From NCBI RefSeq assembly GCF_030166655.1, contig NZ_CP126446.1, forward strand, positions 1,984,001 through 2,048,000: DNA of 64,000 bases. The letters run 5' to 3'. Source of the stretch: Pontibacillus chungwhensis (GTDB taxonomy: Bacteria > Bacillota > Bacilli > Bacillales > BH030062). This document shows, piece after piece, positions 27,704 to 37,446 of the stretch (the first letter of the stretch is position 1; each line of letters begins with the position of its first letter). A program made the translations under genes and the position numbers. The notes beneath the pieces were generated by a model. The model made no database searches and was not told the DNA's origin. It saw only the letters and a list, made by a program, of their open reading frames with translations.

Positions 27704-27712
27704 TGCTATAAT
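27704..27712 (+). promoter_or_regulatory. Extended -10 promoter of mutSL
   Basis: TGCTATAAT, perfect extended -10, 37 bases before the mutS start. Confidence 0.65.
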
Positions 27713-27748
27713 ATGTTGTAATTGAATTTAGTTCGTGGAGGATTCTTT

Positions 27749-30349
27749 ATGGCAAAGCAAACACCAATGATGCAGCAATATTTGCAAATTAAGGCACAGT
27801 ATAAAGATGCCTTTTTATTTTTCCGTTTAGGTGATTTTTATGAATTATTTAATGAAGATGCAACCAAAGCCGCTCAGGAATTAGAGATCACACTCACAAG
27901 TCGTGATGGAGGAAATATTCCGATGTGCGGAGTACCTTACCATTCTTCTGCTAATTATATTAAAACGTTAATTGAAAAAGGATATAAAGTCGCGATCTGT
28001 GAGCAGGTGGAAGACCCTAAAACAGCCAAAGGCGTCGTGAAAAGAGAAGTTGTACAACTTGTTACGCCTGGTACCGTTATGGAAGGGGCAATGCTCTCTG
28101 AAGATGAGAACAACTATTTAGCCTCTATAACCCCATTTAATAACAACACTTTTGTTGTAGCCTATAATGACTTAACAACAGGCGAGAATAGCATCGCATT
28201 ACTTGAAGATGGGTTTGATGGCGTGCTTAGTGAACTCTTTAACCGTCCTGTTAAAGAAATTATCATTCCGCCTCATTTTGAAGAGGGACAACAAAAAGCA
28301 TTGCAAGACCGTCTTGGTGTAACCATCTCAATACAAGAGAGAACCATGATTCCGGAAAGTTTTCAACCTCTTGTTGAAAACTTACAAGATGACCGCCTTG
28401 TAACTGGATTTGGCCAGTTGTTTAACTATATACAAGACACCCAGAAACGATCCTTAGACCACTTGAAACCCGTCTATCAAATCCAATTGAAAGAATACAT
28501 GACGCTTGATATGTATTCCAAACGAAACCTTGAGCTTATGGAAACCATTCGTAAGCAAGGAAAGAAAGGTAGTCTCCTTTGGGTGCTTGATAAAACAGTG
28601 ACATCTATGGGAGCCCGTATGCTAAAGAAATGGGTTGAGCGCCCTCTTCTTCAGAAGGAGAGCATTGAGGAACGTTATAATCAGGTGGAAGGATTCATGG
28701 AACAGTTCTTTGAAAGAGAAACTCTTCGAGAATCTTTAAAGTCTGTATATGATTTAGAACGACTTGCCGGTAGAGTAGCATATGGAAATGTAAATGCACG
28801 TGATCTAGTCCAGCTTAAACACTCTATAGGACGTGTCCCTGAAATTAAGGCCTTGCTTTCTTCTTTTGAAAAACAGGAACTAAAAGCCCTTGCTGAACAA
28901 TTGGAGCCCCTTGATGAAGTGCATGATCTTTTAGAAAAAAGCATTATGGATGCGCCTCCTATTACTGTTAAAGAAGGAGGTCTCATTAAAGATGGGTACA
29001 ACAATCAGTTAGATGAGTACCGGGATGCAGCAAGGAACGGGAAGCAATGGATTGCTGAACTGGAGCGAAAAGAGCGTCAAGAAACGGGCATCAGTAAGCT
29101 GAAGATTGGCTATAACCGAGTGTTTGGGTATTACATTGAGGTAACAAAAGCTAATATTCATCTTCTTCCTGAAGGGAGATATGAAAGAAAGCAGACACTC
29201 GCTAATGCTGAAAGGTATATCACACCAGAGTTGAAAGAAAAAGAAACGCTTATACTAGAAGCACAGGAAAAAAGTGTAGAACTTGAGTATGATCTGTTTA
29301 TTGAGGTTCGCGACCAGGTTAAGGCGTTTATTCGTCCACTTCAAAAGCTAGCCGAACAAATTAGTGCGATTGATGTTCTTCAAGGGTTTGCGACAGTGAG
29401 TGAGGAGTATCAATACACAAGACCAACTCTTGTAGAGGACAGAGAAGTTTCAATTGAAAAAGGTCGCCACCCGGTGGTTGAGAAAGTTATGCAAAACGAT
29501 ACGTTTGTACCAAATAATGTAGAAATGCCTGAAGATACAGACATACTACTGATCACTGGACCTAATATGAGTGGTAAGAGCACCTATATGCGCCAATTAG
29601 CGCTAACGGCTATTATGGCTCAAATTGGTTGCTTCGTGCCATGTGAAGCTGCTAAACTGCCGATCTTTGATCAAATTTTTACTAGAATTGGCGCAGCAGA
29701 TGACCTTGTCTCAGGCCAAAGTACTTTCATGGTCGAAATGTTAGAAGCTAAACATGCTTTAACACGCGCTACAAACAAAAGCTTGATTTTGCTTGATGAA
29801 ATAGGAAGAGGGACAAGCACTTATGATGGAATGGCTTTAGCGCAGGCAATTGTGGAGCATATTCATCATAACATCCATGCTAAAACCATGTTTTCAACTC
29901 ACTATCACGAATTGACAGCCCTTGAAGATCCATTGAACCATTTAAAAAATGTCCATGTAAGAGCAGAAGAATACGAAGGTCGGGTCGTGTTCCTCCACCA
30001 GATTCAAGACGGGGCTGCTGATCAAAGTTATGGTATTCATGTAGCTCAGCTTGCGGAATTGCCAGATGGTTTGATCGATCGCGCGAATCAAATCCTTGCT
30101 CAATTAGAGGGCGGTTCAAATGCGGAATCGTCAACTGTCTCAAATAAAGAAATCGTAGATGAACCAGACGAGCAATTATCTTTATTTAAAGAAGAACCAG
30201 TCTCTGTCCAAGAGAAGAAGCGACAGCCTGAAAGAACTTCTGTTCAAGATGAAGTGTTAAAACAGTTATCAGAACTAGATCTGTTAGAGTTGAACCCGAT
30301 TGAAGCAATGAATCATCTTTACACATTGCAAAAGCAATTGAAGAGGTAG
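27749..30349 (+). CDS. mutS: DNA mismatch repair protein MutS
   Basis: Mismatch-recognising ATPase of 866 residues. N-terminal mismatch-binding domain with the Phe-X-Glu region ([11 protein letters not shown] near residue 30), connector, clamp, and C-terminal ATPase with Walker [10 protein letters not shown] and Walker [20 protein letters not shown] 27749 is chosen, 7 bases after GGAGGA; the frame opens earlier at 27722 without a site. Forms an operon with mutL 17 bases downstream. Confidence 0.98.
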   Translation: MAKQTPMMQQYLQIKAQYKDAFLFFRLGDFYELFNEDATKAAQELEITLTSRDGGNIPMCGVPYHSSANYIKTLIEKGYKVAICEQVEDPKTAKGVVKREVVQLVTPGTVMEGAMLSEDENNYLASITPFNNNTFVVAYNDLTTGENSIALLEDGFDGVLSELFNRPVKEIIIPPHFEEGQQKALQDRLGVTISIQERTMIPESFQPLVENLQDDRLVTGFGQLFNYIQDTQKRSLDHLKPVYQIQLKEYMTLDMYSKRNLELMETIRKQGKKGSLLWVLDKTVTSMGARMLKKWVERPLLQKESIEERYNQVEGFMEQFFERETLRESLKSVYDLERLAGRVAYGNVNARDLVQLKHSIGRVPEIKALLSSFEKQELKALAEQLEPLDEVHDLLEKSIMDAPPITVKEGGLIKDGYNNQLDEYRDAARNGKQWIAELERKERQETGISKLKIGYNRVFGYYIEVTKANIHLLPEGRYERKQTLANAERYITPELKEKETLILEAQEKSVELEYDLFIEVRDQVKAFIRPLQKLAEQISAIDVLQGFATVSEEYQYTRPTLVEDREVSIEKGRHPVVEKVMQNDTFVPNNVEMPEDTDILLITGPNMSGKSTYMRQLALTAIMAQIGCFVPCEAAKLPIFDQIFTRIGAADDLVSGQSTFMVEMLEAKHALTRATNKSLILLDEIGRGTSTYDGMALAQAIVEHIHHNIHAKTMFSTHYHELTALEDPLNHLKNVHVRAEEYEGRVVFLHQIQDGAADQSYGIHVAQLAELPDGLIDRANQILAQLEGGSNAESSTVSNKEIVDEPDEQLSLFKEEPVSVQEKKRQPERTSVQDEVLKQLSELDLLELNPIEAMNHLYTLQKQLKR

Positions 30350-30365
30350 GAAAGGGGGAGCGAAA

Positions 30366-32222
30366 GTGGCGACCATTCATCAAATGCCTGATGCCTTAGC
30401 CAATAAGATCGCAGCAGGTGAAGTAGTAGAACGCCCTTCATCTGTCGTGAAAGAACTGGTAGAAAACAGTATCGATGCAGGAAGTACGTGGGTGAAAGTC
30501 GAGCTAGAGGAAGCCGGGCTCTCCAAAATTAAGATCATGGATAATGGGAAAGGCATGAGTGAAGAAGATAGCGAACGAGCATTTTTACGTCATGCTACAA
30601 GTAAAATTACTCATGAAAATGAGCTCTTCCGAGTAAAAACACTTGGATTCCGAGGAGAAGCTTTGGCAAGTATTGCAGCTGTCAGTCGTTTAACTGTTAA
30701 ATCTTCAACAGGCGAAGCGGCTGGAACGAAGCTTTATTTAGAAGGAGGAGCTTTAAAAGAGAAAGATAAAAGTGACGCCAGGCAAGGGACGGAAATTACC
30801 GTTGATGAGTTGTTCTTTAATACACCGGCCAGGTTGAAGTATATGAAAACCATTCATACGGAATTAGGGCATATTACAGACGTAATGAATCGGATGGCCC
30901 TCTCTCACCCGGGGGTTCGTTTTGAATGTTACCACAATGGAAAACGCCTCTTTCAAACTACGGGAAGAGGAGATATCCTACAGGTCATTGCACAAATTTA
31001 CGGAATGTCCACGGCCAAGAAAATGATTCCTATAGAGGCGAAGACGCTCGATTTTACGATTACCGGGTATATTGCAAAACCTGAAATTACGAGAGCTTCC
31101 AGAAACTACATGTCTACGATTGTAAACGGCCGTTATATTAGAAACCCTGCTGTGAATAAAGCAGTACTACAAGGGTATCATACACTCCTTCCTATAGGAC
31201 GTTACCCATTAGTCGTCCTACAAATTGAAATGGACCCTTATCTTGTCGATGTTAACGTTCATCCAGCTAAGTTAGAAGTGCGTTTCAGTAAAGAAAAAGA
31301 ACTTTTTGATGCCGTACAAGAGGCAGTTACGAGTGTATTTCGTAAAGAAACCCTGATCCCGGAAGTGGAGCAAAAACCAAAGCGCGCCAAAGAAAAAGAC
31401 CCTTCCGTTCAAGAATCCTTTTCGTTTGATGAACGGCCAGCTCCGGTAATTGCGGAACCCGCTGCTTCACCGGTTAATTCTAGCACTGTAAGAGAAGAGC
31501 CAGAATGGATGAAAGAAAGTGGCCAGCCTGACTATGCAGAAATTGTGAAACAGGCCACATCCCCTGTGGTGGATAGAGATTCAACAGAAGACCAACCTTT
31601 AGTAAGAGAAGGTGAGGAACCTGTAGCAGAACCCACAGCACGTGTCCCGATCTTATACCCGATTGGGCAGTTGCATGGAACGTATATACTTGCTCAAAAT
31701 GAAAAGGGGCTTTACATTATTGACCAGCATGCTGCACAGGAACGCATTAAATATGAGTTTTTCCGTGATAAATTAGGGGAGACAACAAATGAAGTGCAGG
31801 AATTGCTGATGCCCATGACATTTGACGTTACGAAGCCTGAAGCCATTTTGATACAGGAAAATCTAGAAGAGCTTCATGAAGTAGGGTTATTTCTAGAATC
31901 TTTTGGAGAGCAGACATTTATTGTTCGCTCCCATCCTCAATGGTTTCCTAAAGGTCATGAACAAGAAGTCATAGAAGAAATGATTGATCAAGTATTAGAC
32001 GAACGTAAAGTAAATATTACTAACCTTAGAGAAGAAGCGGCCATTTTAATGAGCTGTAAACGATCTATTAAAGCCAATCATTATTTGAATCATGAGGATA
32101 TGAAGCGGCTGCTTGACGACTTGCGAGAATCTACTGATCCGTTTACGTGCCCTCATGGTCGCCCGATCATCGTTCATTTTTCTGAATATGAAATGGAAAA
32201 GATGTTTAAAAGGGTCATGTAA
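30366..32222 (+). CDS. mutL: DNA mismatch repair endonuclease MutL
   Basis: 618-residue partner of MutS. GHKL ATPase N-terminus ([31 protein letters not shown]), a variable linker of about 100 residues, and a C-terminal endonuclease domain with the metal motif [12 protein letters not shown] plus the zinc-site pieces [12 protein letters not shown] and CPHGRP. So it nicks DNA itself, as in organisms lacking MutH. GTG start at 30366 after GGGGGAG. Confidence 0.98.
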   Translation: MATIHQMPDALANKIAAGEVVERPSSVVKELVENSIDAGSTWVKVELEEAGLSKIKIMDNGKGMSEEDSERAFLRHATSKITHENELFRVKTLGFRGEALASIAAVSRLTVKSSTGEAAGTKLYLEGGALKEKDKSDARQGTEITVDELFFNTPARLKYMKTIHTELGHITDVMNRMALSHPGVRFECYHNGKRLFQTTGRGDILQVIAQIYGMSTAKKMIPIEAKTLDFTITGYIAKPEITRASRNYMSTIVNGRYIRNPAVNKAVLQGYHTLLPIGRYPLVVLQIEMDPYLVDVNVHPAKLEVRFSKEKELFDAVQEAVTSVFRKETLIPEVEQKPKRAKEKDPSVQESFSFDERPAPVIAEPAASPVNSSTVREEPEWMKESGQPDYAEIVKQATSPVVDRDSTEDQPLVREGEEPVAEPTARVPILYPIGQLHGTYILAQNEKGLYIIDQHAAQERIKYEFFRDKLGETTNEVQELLMPMTFDVTKPEAILIQENLEELHEVGLFLESFGEQTFIVRSHPQWFPKGHEQEVIEEMIDQVLDERKVNITNLREEAAILMSCKRSIKANHYLNHEDMKRLLDDLRESTDPFTCPHGRPIIVHFSEYEMEKMFKRVM

Positions 32223-32236
32223 TTTTCCTTTTACAA

Positions 32237-32272
32237 GGACTGAACCCTCAAAAGGGGTTCAGTCCGTTTTTT
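32237..32272 (+). terminator. mutSL terminator
   Basis: GGACTGAACCC / GGGTTCAGTCC stem and T6. Confidence 0.93.
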
Positions 32273-32392
32273 ATATAGCTCCAGACTAGCCACTATTCAT
32301 TTTTACCCTTTTAGACAGATTCAAAGTGGATAGAAACGCGGCTTTCTTTTCTCAAACAGAACATGTATAATAACGATAGCAATTTACTACAA

Positions 32393-32406
32393 GGAACGAT
32401 TGTTCG
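32393..32406 (+). promoter_or_regulatory. LexA-box-like palindrome before miaA
   Basis: GGAACGATTGTTCG contains the full core GAAC-N4-GTTC of the Gram-positive LexA operator. It starts 21 bases after a TATAAT (32366-32371) and 22 bases before the miaA ATG, a position suitable for a roadblock or initiation repressor. Confidence 0.5.
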
Positions 32407-32427
32407 TTAAAAAGTGAGGCATTATTA

Positions 32428-33363
32428 ATGAAGCAACCAGTTGTAGCGATAGTTGGACCAACCGCTGTTGGGAAAACCTCTCTGAGCATTGAGATAGCAA
32501 AACGTTTTAATGGGGAAATAATAAGCGGTGATTCAATGCAAATCTACAAAGGGATGGATATTGGAACTGCAAAGGTTACAAAGGCTGAGATGGAAGAAAT
32601 CCCCCATCACATGATTGATATTAAGGAGCCTTGGGACGATTTCTCTGCGGCTGAGTTCCAAGAGAAGGTAACGGATTACATAAAAAAGATTGCTGAAAAG
32701 GGAAAGCTGCCGATTATCGCTGGAGGGACAGGTTTATATATTCAGTCTGTCTTATATGATTTTCAATTTTCTCAAACGGCACGAGATGATGAGTTTAGGG
32801 AGCGTATGGAGAAAAGGATAGAAGAAGAAGGTGTTGAACCTTTCTTTGATCGACTGAGACAGATCGATCCTGAACAAGCTTCAAAGATTCATCCGAACAA
32901 TATACGTCGAGTTATAAGGGCGCTAGAGGTTTATGAATTAACGGGTATGACGATGAGTGAATACCAGGAAGCTCAGCAACCCACATCGCCTTACAATCCT
33001 ATATTAATTGGGTTAAATATGGAGCGTGAGATGCTTTATAATCGAATTAACACTCGTGTAGATTCAATGATTGAAGAAGGGCTCCTCGATGAAGTAGACC
33101 GTCTTGTCAAACTAGGGTATGAAAACGCCCAAAGTATGAAAGCGATAGGGTATAAAGAGTTAGTCCCTTATGTGAAAAATGAACAATCACTAGAGGAATC
33201 CGTTCAAAATCTCAAACAGAATTCTCGACGCTATGCAAAACGTCAACTTACATATTTCCGTAATAAAATGGACGTGGATTGGTATGAGGTTACGGTGGAA
33301 ACCGCTGCAGAAAAGTTTGAAGAAATTTTAAATGATTTAGCAGGAAAGCTGAATCAAATATAG
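32428..33363 (+). CDS. miaA: tRNA dimethylallyltransferase
   Basis: Transfers a dimethylallyl group to A37 of tRNAs reading UNN codons; MiaB acts next. 311 residues. P-loop GPTAVGKTSLS at 10-20, DSMQIYKGMDIGTAK substrate site, GGTGLYIQSVLYDF. Lies upstream of hfq, a linkage found from proteobacteria to Bacillus. No strong ribosome site (GTGAGG); a LexA-like site lies in the leader. Confidence 0.97.
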   Translation: MKQPVVAIVGPTAVGKTSLSIEIAKRFNGEIISGDSMQIYKGMDIGTAKVTKAEMEEIPHHMIDIKEPWDDFSAAEFQEKVTDYIKKIAEKGKLPIIAGGTGLYIQSVLYDFQFSQTARDDEFRERMEKRIEEEGVEPFFDRLRQIDPEQASKIHPNNIRRVIRALEVYELTGMTMSEYQEAQQPTSPYNPILIGLNMEREMLYNRINTRVDSMIEEGLLDEVDRLVKLGYENAQSMKAIGYKELVPYVKNEQSLEESVQNLKQNSRRYAKRQLTYFRNKMDVDWYEVTVETAAEKFEEILNDLAGKLNQI

Positions 33364-33402
33364 AAGTATAGTAAGCACAGATAGAAAAGAGGAGGAAGAT
33401 TC

Positions 33403-33627
33403 ATGGCCCAAACAGTGAATATCCAAGATCAATTTTTAAATACTCTACGTAAGGAACATGTTCAAGTAACTGTCTTTTTGCTTAACGGTTTCCAACTTCG
33501 AGGAGTCGTTAAAGCTTTCGATAATTTCACCGTCATGTTAGAAACAGACGGGAAGCAACAATTAATTTTCAAGCATGCGATTTCTACATTTGCTCCATCA
33601 AAGACCATTACGCTAGATAAAGAATAA
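33403..33627 (+). CDS. hfq: RNA chaperone Hfq
   Basis: Sm-like hexameric RNA-binding protein of 74 residues. Sm1 and Sm2 motifs visible ([21 protein letters not shown] and the YKHAISTF-type segment [11 protein letters not shown]). Typical short Gram-positive form without the long C-terminal tail. AGAGGAGGA before ATG 33403, 39 bases after miaA. Confidence 0.97.
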   Translation: MAQTVNIQDQFLNTLRKEHVQVTVFLLNGFQLRGVVKAFDNFTVMLETDGKQQLIFKHAISTFAPSKTITLDKE

Positions 33628-33633
33628 TTGAAA

Positions 33634-33668
33634 GGCGGACTCTTATTTAGGAGTCTGCTTTTTTTATT
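33634..33668 (+). terminator. miaA-hfq terminator
   Basis: GCGGACTC / GAGTCTGC stem (one G-U pair) and T7. Confidence 0.85.
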
Positions 33669-33743
33669 GGCGTTAGTTAATAGGCATTTGTCACACCCCA
33701 TCTCATAATTGCGTATACTGTCTATGAATAAGGGGTGATCCTA

Positions 33744-34673
33744 TTGGATACGCAAGTGACCTATAAAAAGAATGGTCAGATCAATATTATGTTTCATGAT
33801 CGGGAACATCAAGCAGTTGAATCTAGGGAAATCGCAGCAACTTCTTATACAGCAAACCCTTTTCAAAAGATTGAAACACAATTTGAAGATTTTATCGGCC
33901 TCGACCATTTGAAATCTACAGTAAAAGAAATTTATGCAAGTATTTATGTGAATCAGAAAAGAGAAGAAGCAGGTCTTAAACCTTCTAAGCAAGTTCTTCA
34001 TATGTTATTTAAAGGGAATCCAGGAACAGGTAAAACAACGGTAGCGCGTAAAATTTCCGAGCTTTTTCATGAAATGAATGTGCTTTCTAAAGGTCACTTT
34101 ATTGAAGCAGAACGTGCAGATCTTGTAGGAGAGTATATTGGGCATACTGCTCAAAAAACGAGAGACCTTGTCAAAAAAGCTATGGGAGGGGTTTTGTTTA
34201 TTGATGAAGCCTACTCTCTTGCCCGCGGTGGGGAAAAAGATTTTGGGAAAGAAGCCATTGATACATTAGTGAAGCATATGGAAGACCATCATAATGACTT
34301 TATCTTAATTCTTGCAGGGTATCCGGACGAAATGGATCGTTTCCTACGTTTAAATCCTGGGTTACAGTCAAGATTTCCGATTATTTTAGACTTTAAAGAT
34401 TATTCGATTGATGAACTTATGACCATAGCGAAACAAATGGCATCAGAACGAGAATATGAATTCTCTAAAGATGCGGAATGGAAACTAAAAGATCACTTAA
34501 TTCGAATGCAACAACAAAGAGGAAGCGGTTTTTCAAACGGTCGTTACATTCGAAATGTGATTGAACAATCTATACGTAAGCAAGCGATGAGAATAATGAA
34601 ACAGAATCGATTTACACCAGCTGAACTCATGCAGATTACTGGCCAGGATTTAATTTTTCAAACAAAGACTTAG
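33744..34673 (+). CDS. spoVK: Stage V sporulation protein K, AAA+ ATPase
   Basis: Single AAA+ domain of the CbbX type, 309 residues, needed for spore maturation in B. subtilis. Walker A GNPGTGKTTVARK, Walker B GGVLFIDEAYSLARGG, arginine-finger region NPGLQSRFP. The TTG at 33744 is taken as start: it lies 7 bases after AAGGGGTGAT and gives LDTQVTYKKNGQINI, aligning with the B. subtilis start; GTG 33735 would overlap the ribosome site. See the double-AAA relative at 56945. Confidence 0.93.
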   Translation: MDTQVTYKKNGQINIMFHDREHQAVESREIAATSYTANPFQKIETQFEDFIGLDHLKSTVKEIYASIYVNQKREEAGLKPSKQVLHMLFKGNPGTGKTTVARKISELFHEMNVLSKGHFIEAERADLVGEYIGHTAQKTRDLVKKAMGGVLFIDEAYSLARGGEKDFGKEAIDTLVKHMEDHHNDFILILAGYPDEMDRFLRLNPGLQSRFPIILDFKDYSIDELMTIAKQMASEREYEFSKDAEWKLKDHLIRMQQQRGSGFSNGRYIRNVIEQSIRKQAMRIMKQNRFTPAELMQITGQDLIFQTKT

Positions 34674-34675
34674 CA

Positions 34676-34703
34676 AGCTCCTCGAACTCGAGGGGCTCCT
34701 TTG
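34676..34703 (+). terminator. Possible terminator after spoVK
   Basis: AGCTCCTCG / CGAGGGGCT stem (one G-U pair) with a 4-base loop but only CCTTT after it, so efficiency is doubtful. Confidence 0.5.
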
Positions 34704-34785
34704 GCCGTTTCAGGGAGCACTTTTCGCTTTAGAATAAGGTCTGTGTTATGATAGGAGCACGATTAGAAAGGTGAGGGATGTCGTT

Positions 34786-36039
34786 ATGGAACAAGCAGTC
34801 ATAGTAGCTTGCGAATTACCAGGTAATGATCAAGAGCGATTTCATTCATCCATTGAAGAGTTACAGTCTTTAACAGAAACCGCTCATGGCCAGGTACATA
34901 AAATATTTATTCAAAAGCGAAATAAAATACACCCTGCTCTCTACATAGGGGAAGGGAAATTACAAGAAATAAAGGATTATATTGAGATAAATGAAATTGA
35001 ACTGGTTATATTCAATGATGAACTAGCTCCAGGCCAAATGAGTAAATTAGCTGATTACCTAGACGTGGGAATCATTGATCGTACGCAGTTAATCCTTGAT
35101 ATATTTGCTAGAAGGGCGAATACAAAGGAAGGGAAACTACAAGTTGAGCTTGCTCAGCTTCAGTACATGCTTCCCCGTATTTATGGACAAGGGAAGAACA
35201 TGTCCCGGCTTGGTGGAGGAATTGGTACACGTGGACCTGGTGAGACCAAGCTTGAAACGGACCGTCGTCATATTAGGCGCCGCATCGATGATATTAAATC
35301 CCGTTTAGATCAAGTAGTGAGTCAACGAAACCAATATAGGAAACGTCGTAAAGAAAATCGTGCTTTCCAGATTGCTGTAGTAGGATATACAAATGCGGGC
35401 AAATCAACGCTTTTCAACCGATTGACAAACAGTGAATCATTTGAAGAGGACCAATTATTTGCGACACTAGATCCTCTCACCCGTCAAATTCAACTTCCTT
35501 CAGGTTTCAGATCTCTTCTATCTGATACAGTTGGGTTTATTCAAGATTTGCCAACTACACTTATTGCAGCTTTTCGTTCTACATTGGAAGAAGTGACAGA
35601 AGCTGATTTTATTTTGCATTTAGTTGATGCTTCTCACCCGGATCATATTCAACACGAGAAAACGGTGCATAAGCTGTTGAAAGATTTAGAAGCAGATCAG
35701 TTACCAATGCTAACCGTTTATAATAAGCGAGATCTTTTAAGTGACAACTTCTTTCCTGCAACCATGCCAGCTGTAACTATCAGTGCCCATGATCCTATTG
35801 ATTTGAAGCGTCTTTTAGATAAAATTGAAGAAGTTATCATAGAAGAATGGGAACCATTTCAGACGTACATTCACGCCTCTAAAAGCGATTTCCTTCATCG
35901 CGTTGAATCTAGTTCGATTGTCAAGGAACGCGATTTCCTTGAAGACGATGAAAAATACTTTGTGAAGGGGTGGATCGATGCTGATCATCCGCTTTACCAT
36001 CAACTAAAGAAGAACAATCATAAAGGGGAACAAGAGTAA
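34786..36039 (+). CDS. hflX: Ribosome-rescue GTPase HflX
   Basis: GTPase of 417 residues that binds the 50S subunit and splits stalled ribosomes. HflX N-terminal domain with RIYGQGKNMSRLGGGIGTRGPG glycine-rich region near residue 140, then GTPase G1 GYTNAGKST, G3 DTVGFIQDLP, G4 NKRD. ATG 34786 is preferred over GTG 34771 because AAAGGTGAGG lies in front of it at normal spacing. ynbB follows after 3 bases, so they form one operon. Confidence 0.95.
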   Translation: MEQAVIVACELPGNDQERFHSSIEELQSLTETAHGQVHKIFIQKRNKIHPALYIGEGKLQEIKDYIEINEIELVIFNDELAPGQMSKLADYLDVGIIDRTQLILDIFARRANTKEGKLQVELAQLQYMLPRIYGQGKNMSRLGGGIGTRGPGETKLETDRRHIRRRIDDIKSRLDQVVSQRNQYRKRRKENRAFQIAVVGYTNAGKSTLFNRLTNSESFEEDQLFATLDPLTRQIQLPSGFRSLLSDTVGFIQDLPTTLIAAFRSTLEEVTEADFILHLVDASHPDHIQHEKTVHKLLKDLEADQLPMLTVYNKRDLLSDNFFPATMPAVTISAHDPIDLKRLLDKIEEVIIEEWEPFQTYIHASKSDFLHRVESSSIVKERDFLEDDEKYFVKGWIDADHPLYHQLKKNNHKGEQE

Positions 36040-36042
36040 AAC

Positions 36043-37284
36043 ATGAACAAACACGAATTAGAACAATTAGCAGTAGAAACAGAGCAGGATATTAAAGATA
36101 TTCACCAATCTATAAATGGTCTAGCTGAGTATAATCAGGAACGGGTCTTAAGGGCTTTTAGAAATCAGCAGGTGAGCGATTCCCATTTCAATCCGACAAC
36201 AGGCTATGGATATGACGATATGGGGAGAGATAAATTGGAGCAAGTTTATGCAGAGGTTTTCGGAGGGGAAGATGCTCTCGTACGACCTCAAATCGTATCT
36301 GGTACCCATGCCATTACGATTTCATTGTTTGGCTTGTTAAGGCCTGGAAATGAACTTCTTTATATTACAGGAGCTCCTTACGACACGTTAGAAGAGATTG
36401 TAGGGGTACGTGGTTCTGGTAATGGGTCTTTAAAAGATTTTCATATCGGGTATAACCAGGTCAACCTTCTAAATAATGGTTCTGTCAATTATGAAGAAGT
36501 TCAAAGAGCGATTACGCCCCATACTAAAGTAATCGGAATACAGCGTTCAAAAGGGTACGCAGCACGCCCGTCATTTACGATAGCAGAAATTAAAGAAATG
36601 ATAGAGTATGTTAAAGGCATAAATCCTGAAATAATCGTCTTTGTTGATAATTGTTACGGGGAGTTTGCTGAAGAACAAGAACCCATTCATGTTGGAGCCG
36701 ACCTCATTGCCGGTTCTCTTATTAAGAACCCGGGCGGGGGATTAGCAAGAACAGGGGGATATATTGCAGGAAGAGCTGATCTTGTTGAACAATGTGCCTA
36801 TCGTTTAACAGCCCCTGGTCTAGGTAAAGAGACTGGTGCTACCTTACATAGTCTGCAAGAGATGTATCAGGGACTGTTTCTGGCCCCTCATGTTGTAGGG
36901 GAAGCAATGAAAGGGGCTGTCTTTACCTCTCGTTTCTTAGAGAAGCTAGGGTTCGCAACAACTCCTCATTATTTAGCAAAGCGTACCGATTTAATCCAAT
37001 CCGTAACGTTTGAGACAGCCGAACAAATGATAGCATTTTGCCAGGAGATCCAAAAGGCCTCACCTATTAATTCACATGTAACGCCATATCCAAGTTATAT
37101 GCCGGGGTATGAGCATGACGTCATCATGGCGGCTGGAACCTTCGTACAAGGAGGAAGTCTTGAATTAACAGCTGATGGGCCAATTAGAGCTCCTTATACG
37201 GCCTTTGTTCAGGGTGGTCTTACTTATGCGCATGTTAAGATTGCGATTAAAATGGCTGTGGAGCGTTTAGTGGCATTAACATGA
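36043..37284 (+). CDS. ynbB: Methionine gamma-lyase-like PLP enzyme YnbB (aluminium-resistance family)
   Basis: PLP-dependent protein of 413 residues, Cys/Met-metabolism fold type I. Probable PLP lysine in GSLIKNPGGGLARTGGY; GGEDALVRPQIVSGTHAI near residue 75; DNCYGEFAEEQEP with the PLP-binding aspartate. Conserved next to glnR in Bacillus but its substrate is unsettled; earlier names include aluminium resistance protein. No ribosome site of strength, translation probably coupled to hflX. Confidence 0.92.
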   Translation: MNKHELEQLAVETEQDIKDIHQSINGLAEYNQERVLRAFRNQQVSDSHFNPTTGYGYDDMGRDKLEQVYAEVFGGEDALVRPQIVSGTHAITISLFGLLRPGNELLYITGAPYDTLEEIVGVRGSGNGSLKDFHIGYNQVNLLNNGSVNYEEVQRAITPHTKVIGIQRSKGYAARPSFTIAEIKEMIEYVKGINPEIIVFVDNCYGEFAEEQEPIHVGADLIAGSLIKNPGGGLARTGGYIAGRADLVEQCAYRLTAPGLGKETGATLHSLQEMYQGLFLAPHVVGEAMKGAVFTSRFLEKLGFATTPHYLAKRTDLIQSVTFETAEQMIAFCQEIQKASPINSHVTPYPSYMPGYEHDVIMAAGTFVQGGSLELTADGPIRAPYTAFVQGGLTYAHVKIAIKMAVERLVALT

Positions 37285-37302
37285 TAGAATGTCTTCAGAG
37301 AT

Positions 37303-37337
37303 AAGCCCCTATATCCTTATTATAGGGGCTTTGTTTT
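37303..37337 (+). terminator. hflX-ynbB terminator
   Basis: AAGCCCCTATA / TATAGGGGCTT stem and TTGTTTTT. Confidence 0.92.
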
Positions 37338-37446
37338 TAGGTGTTAAGTTGAGGTTCCTTTTAATTCATAAGATGAAATGGAATCCTAAGTATTAAGGGG
37401 ATCAAATGAACAATAATAAATTAGTATGTAAGGGAGAGGGTTTTAG

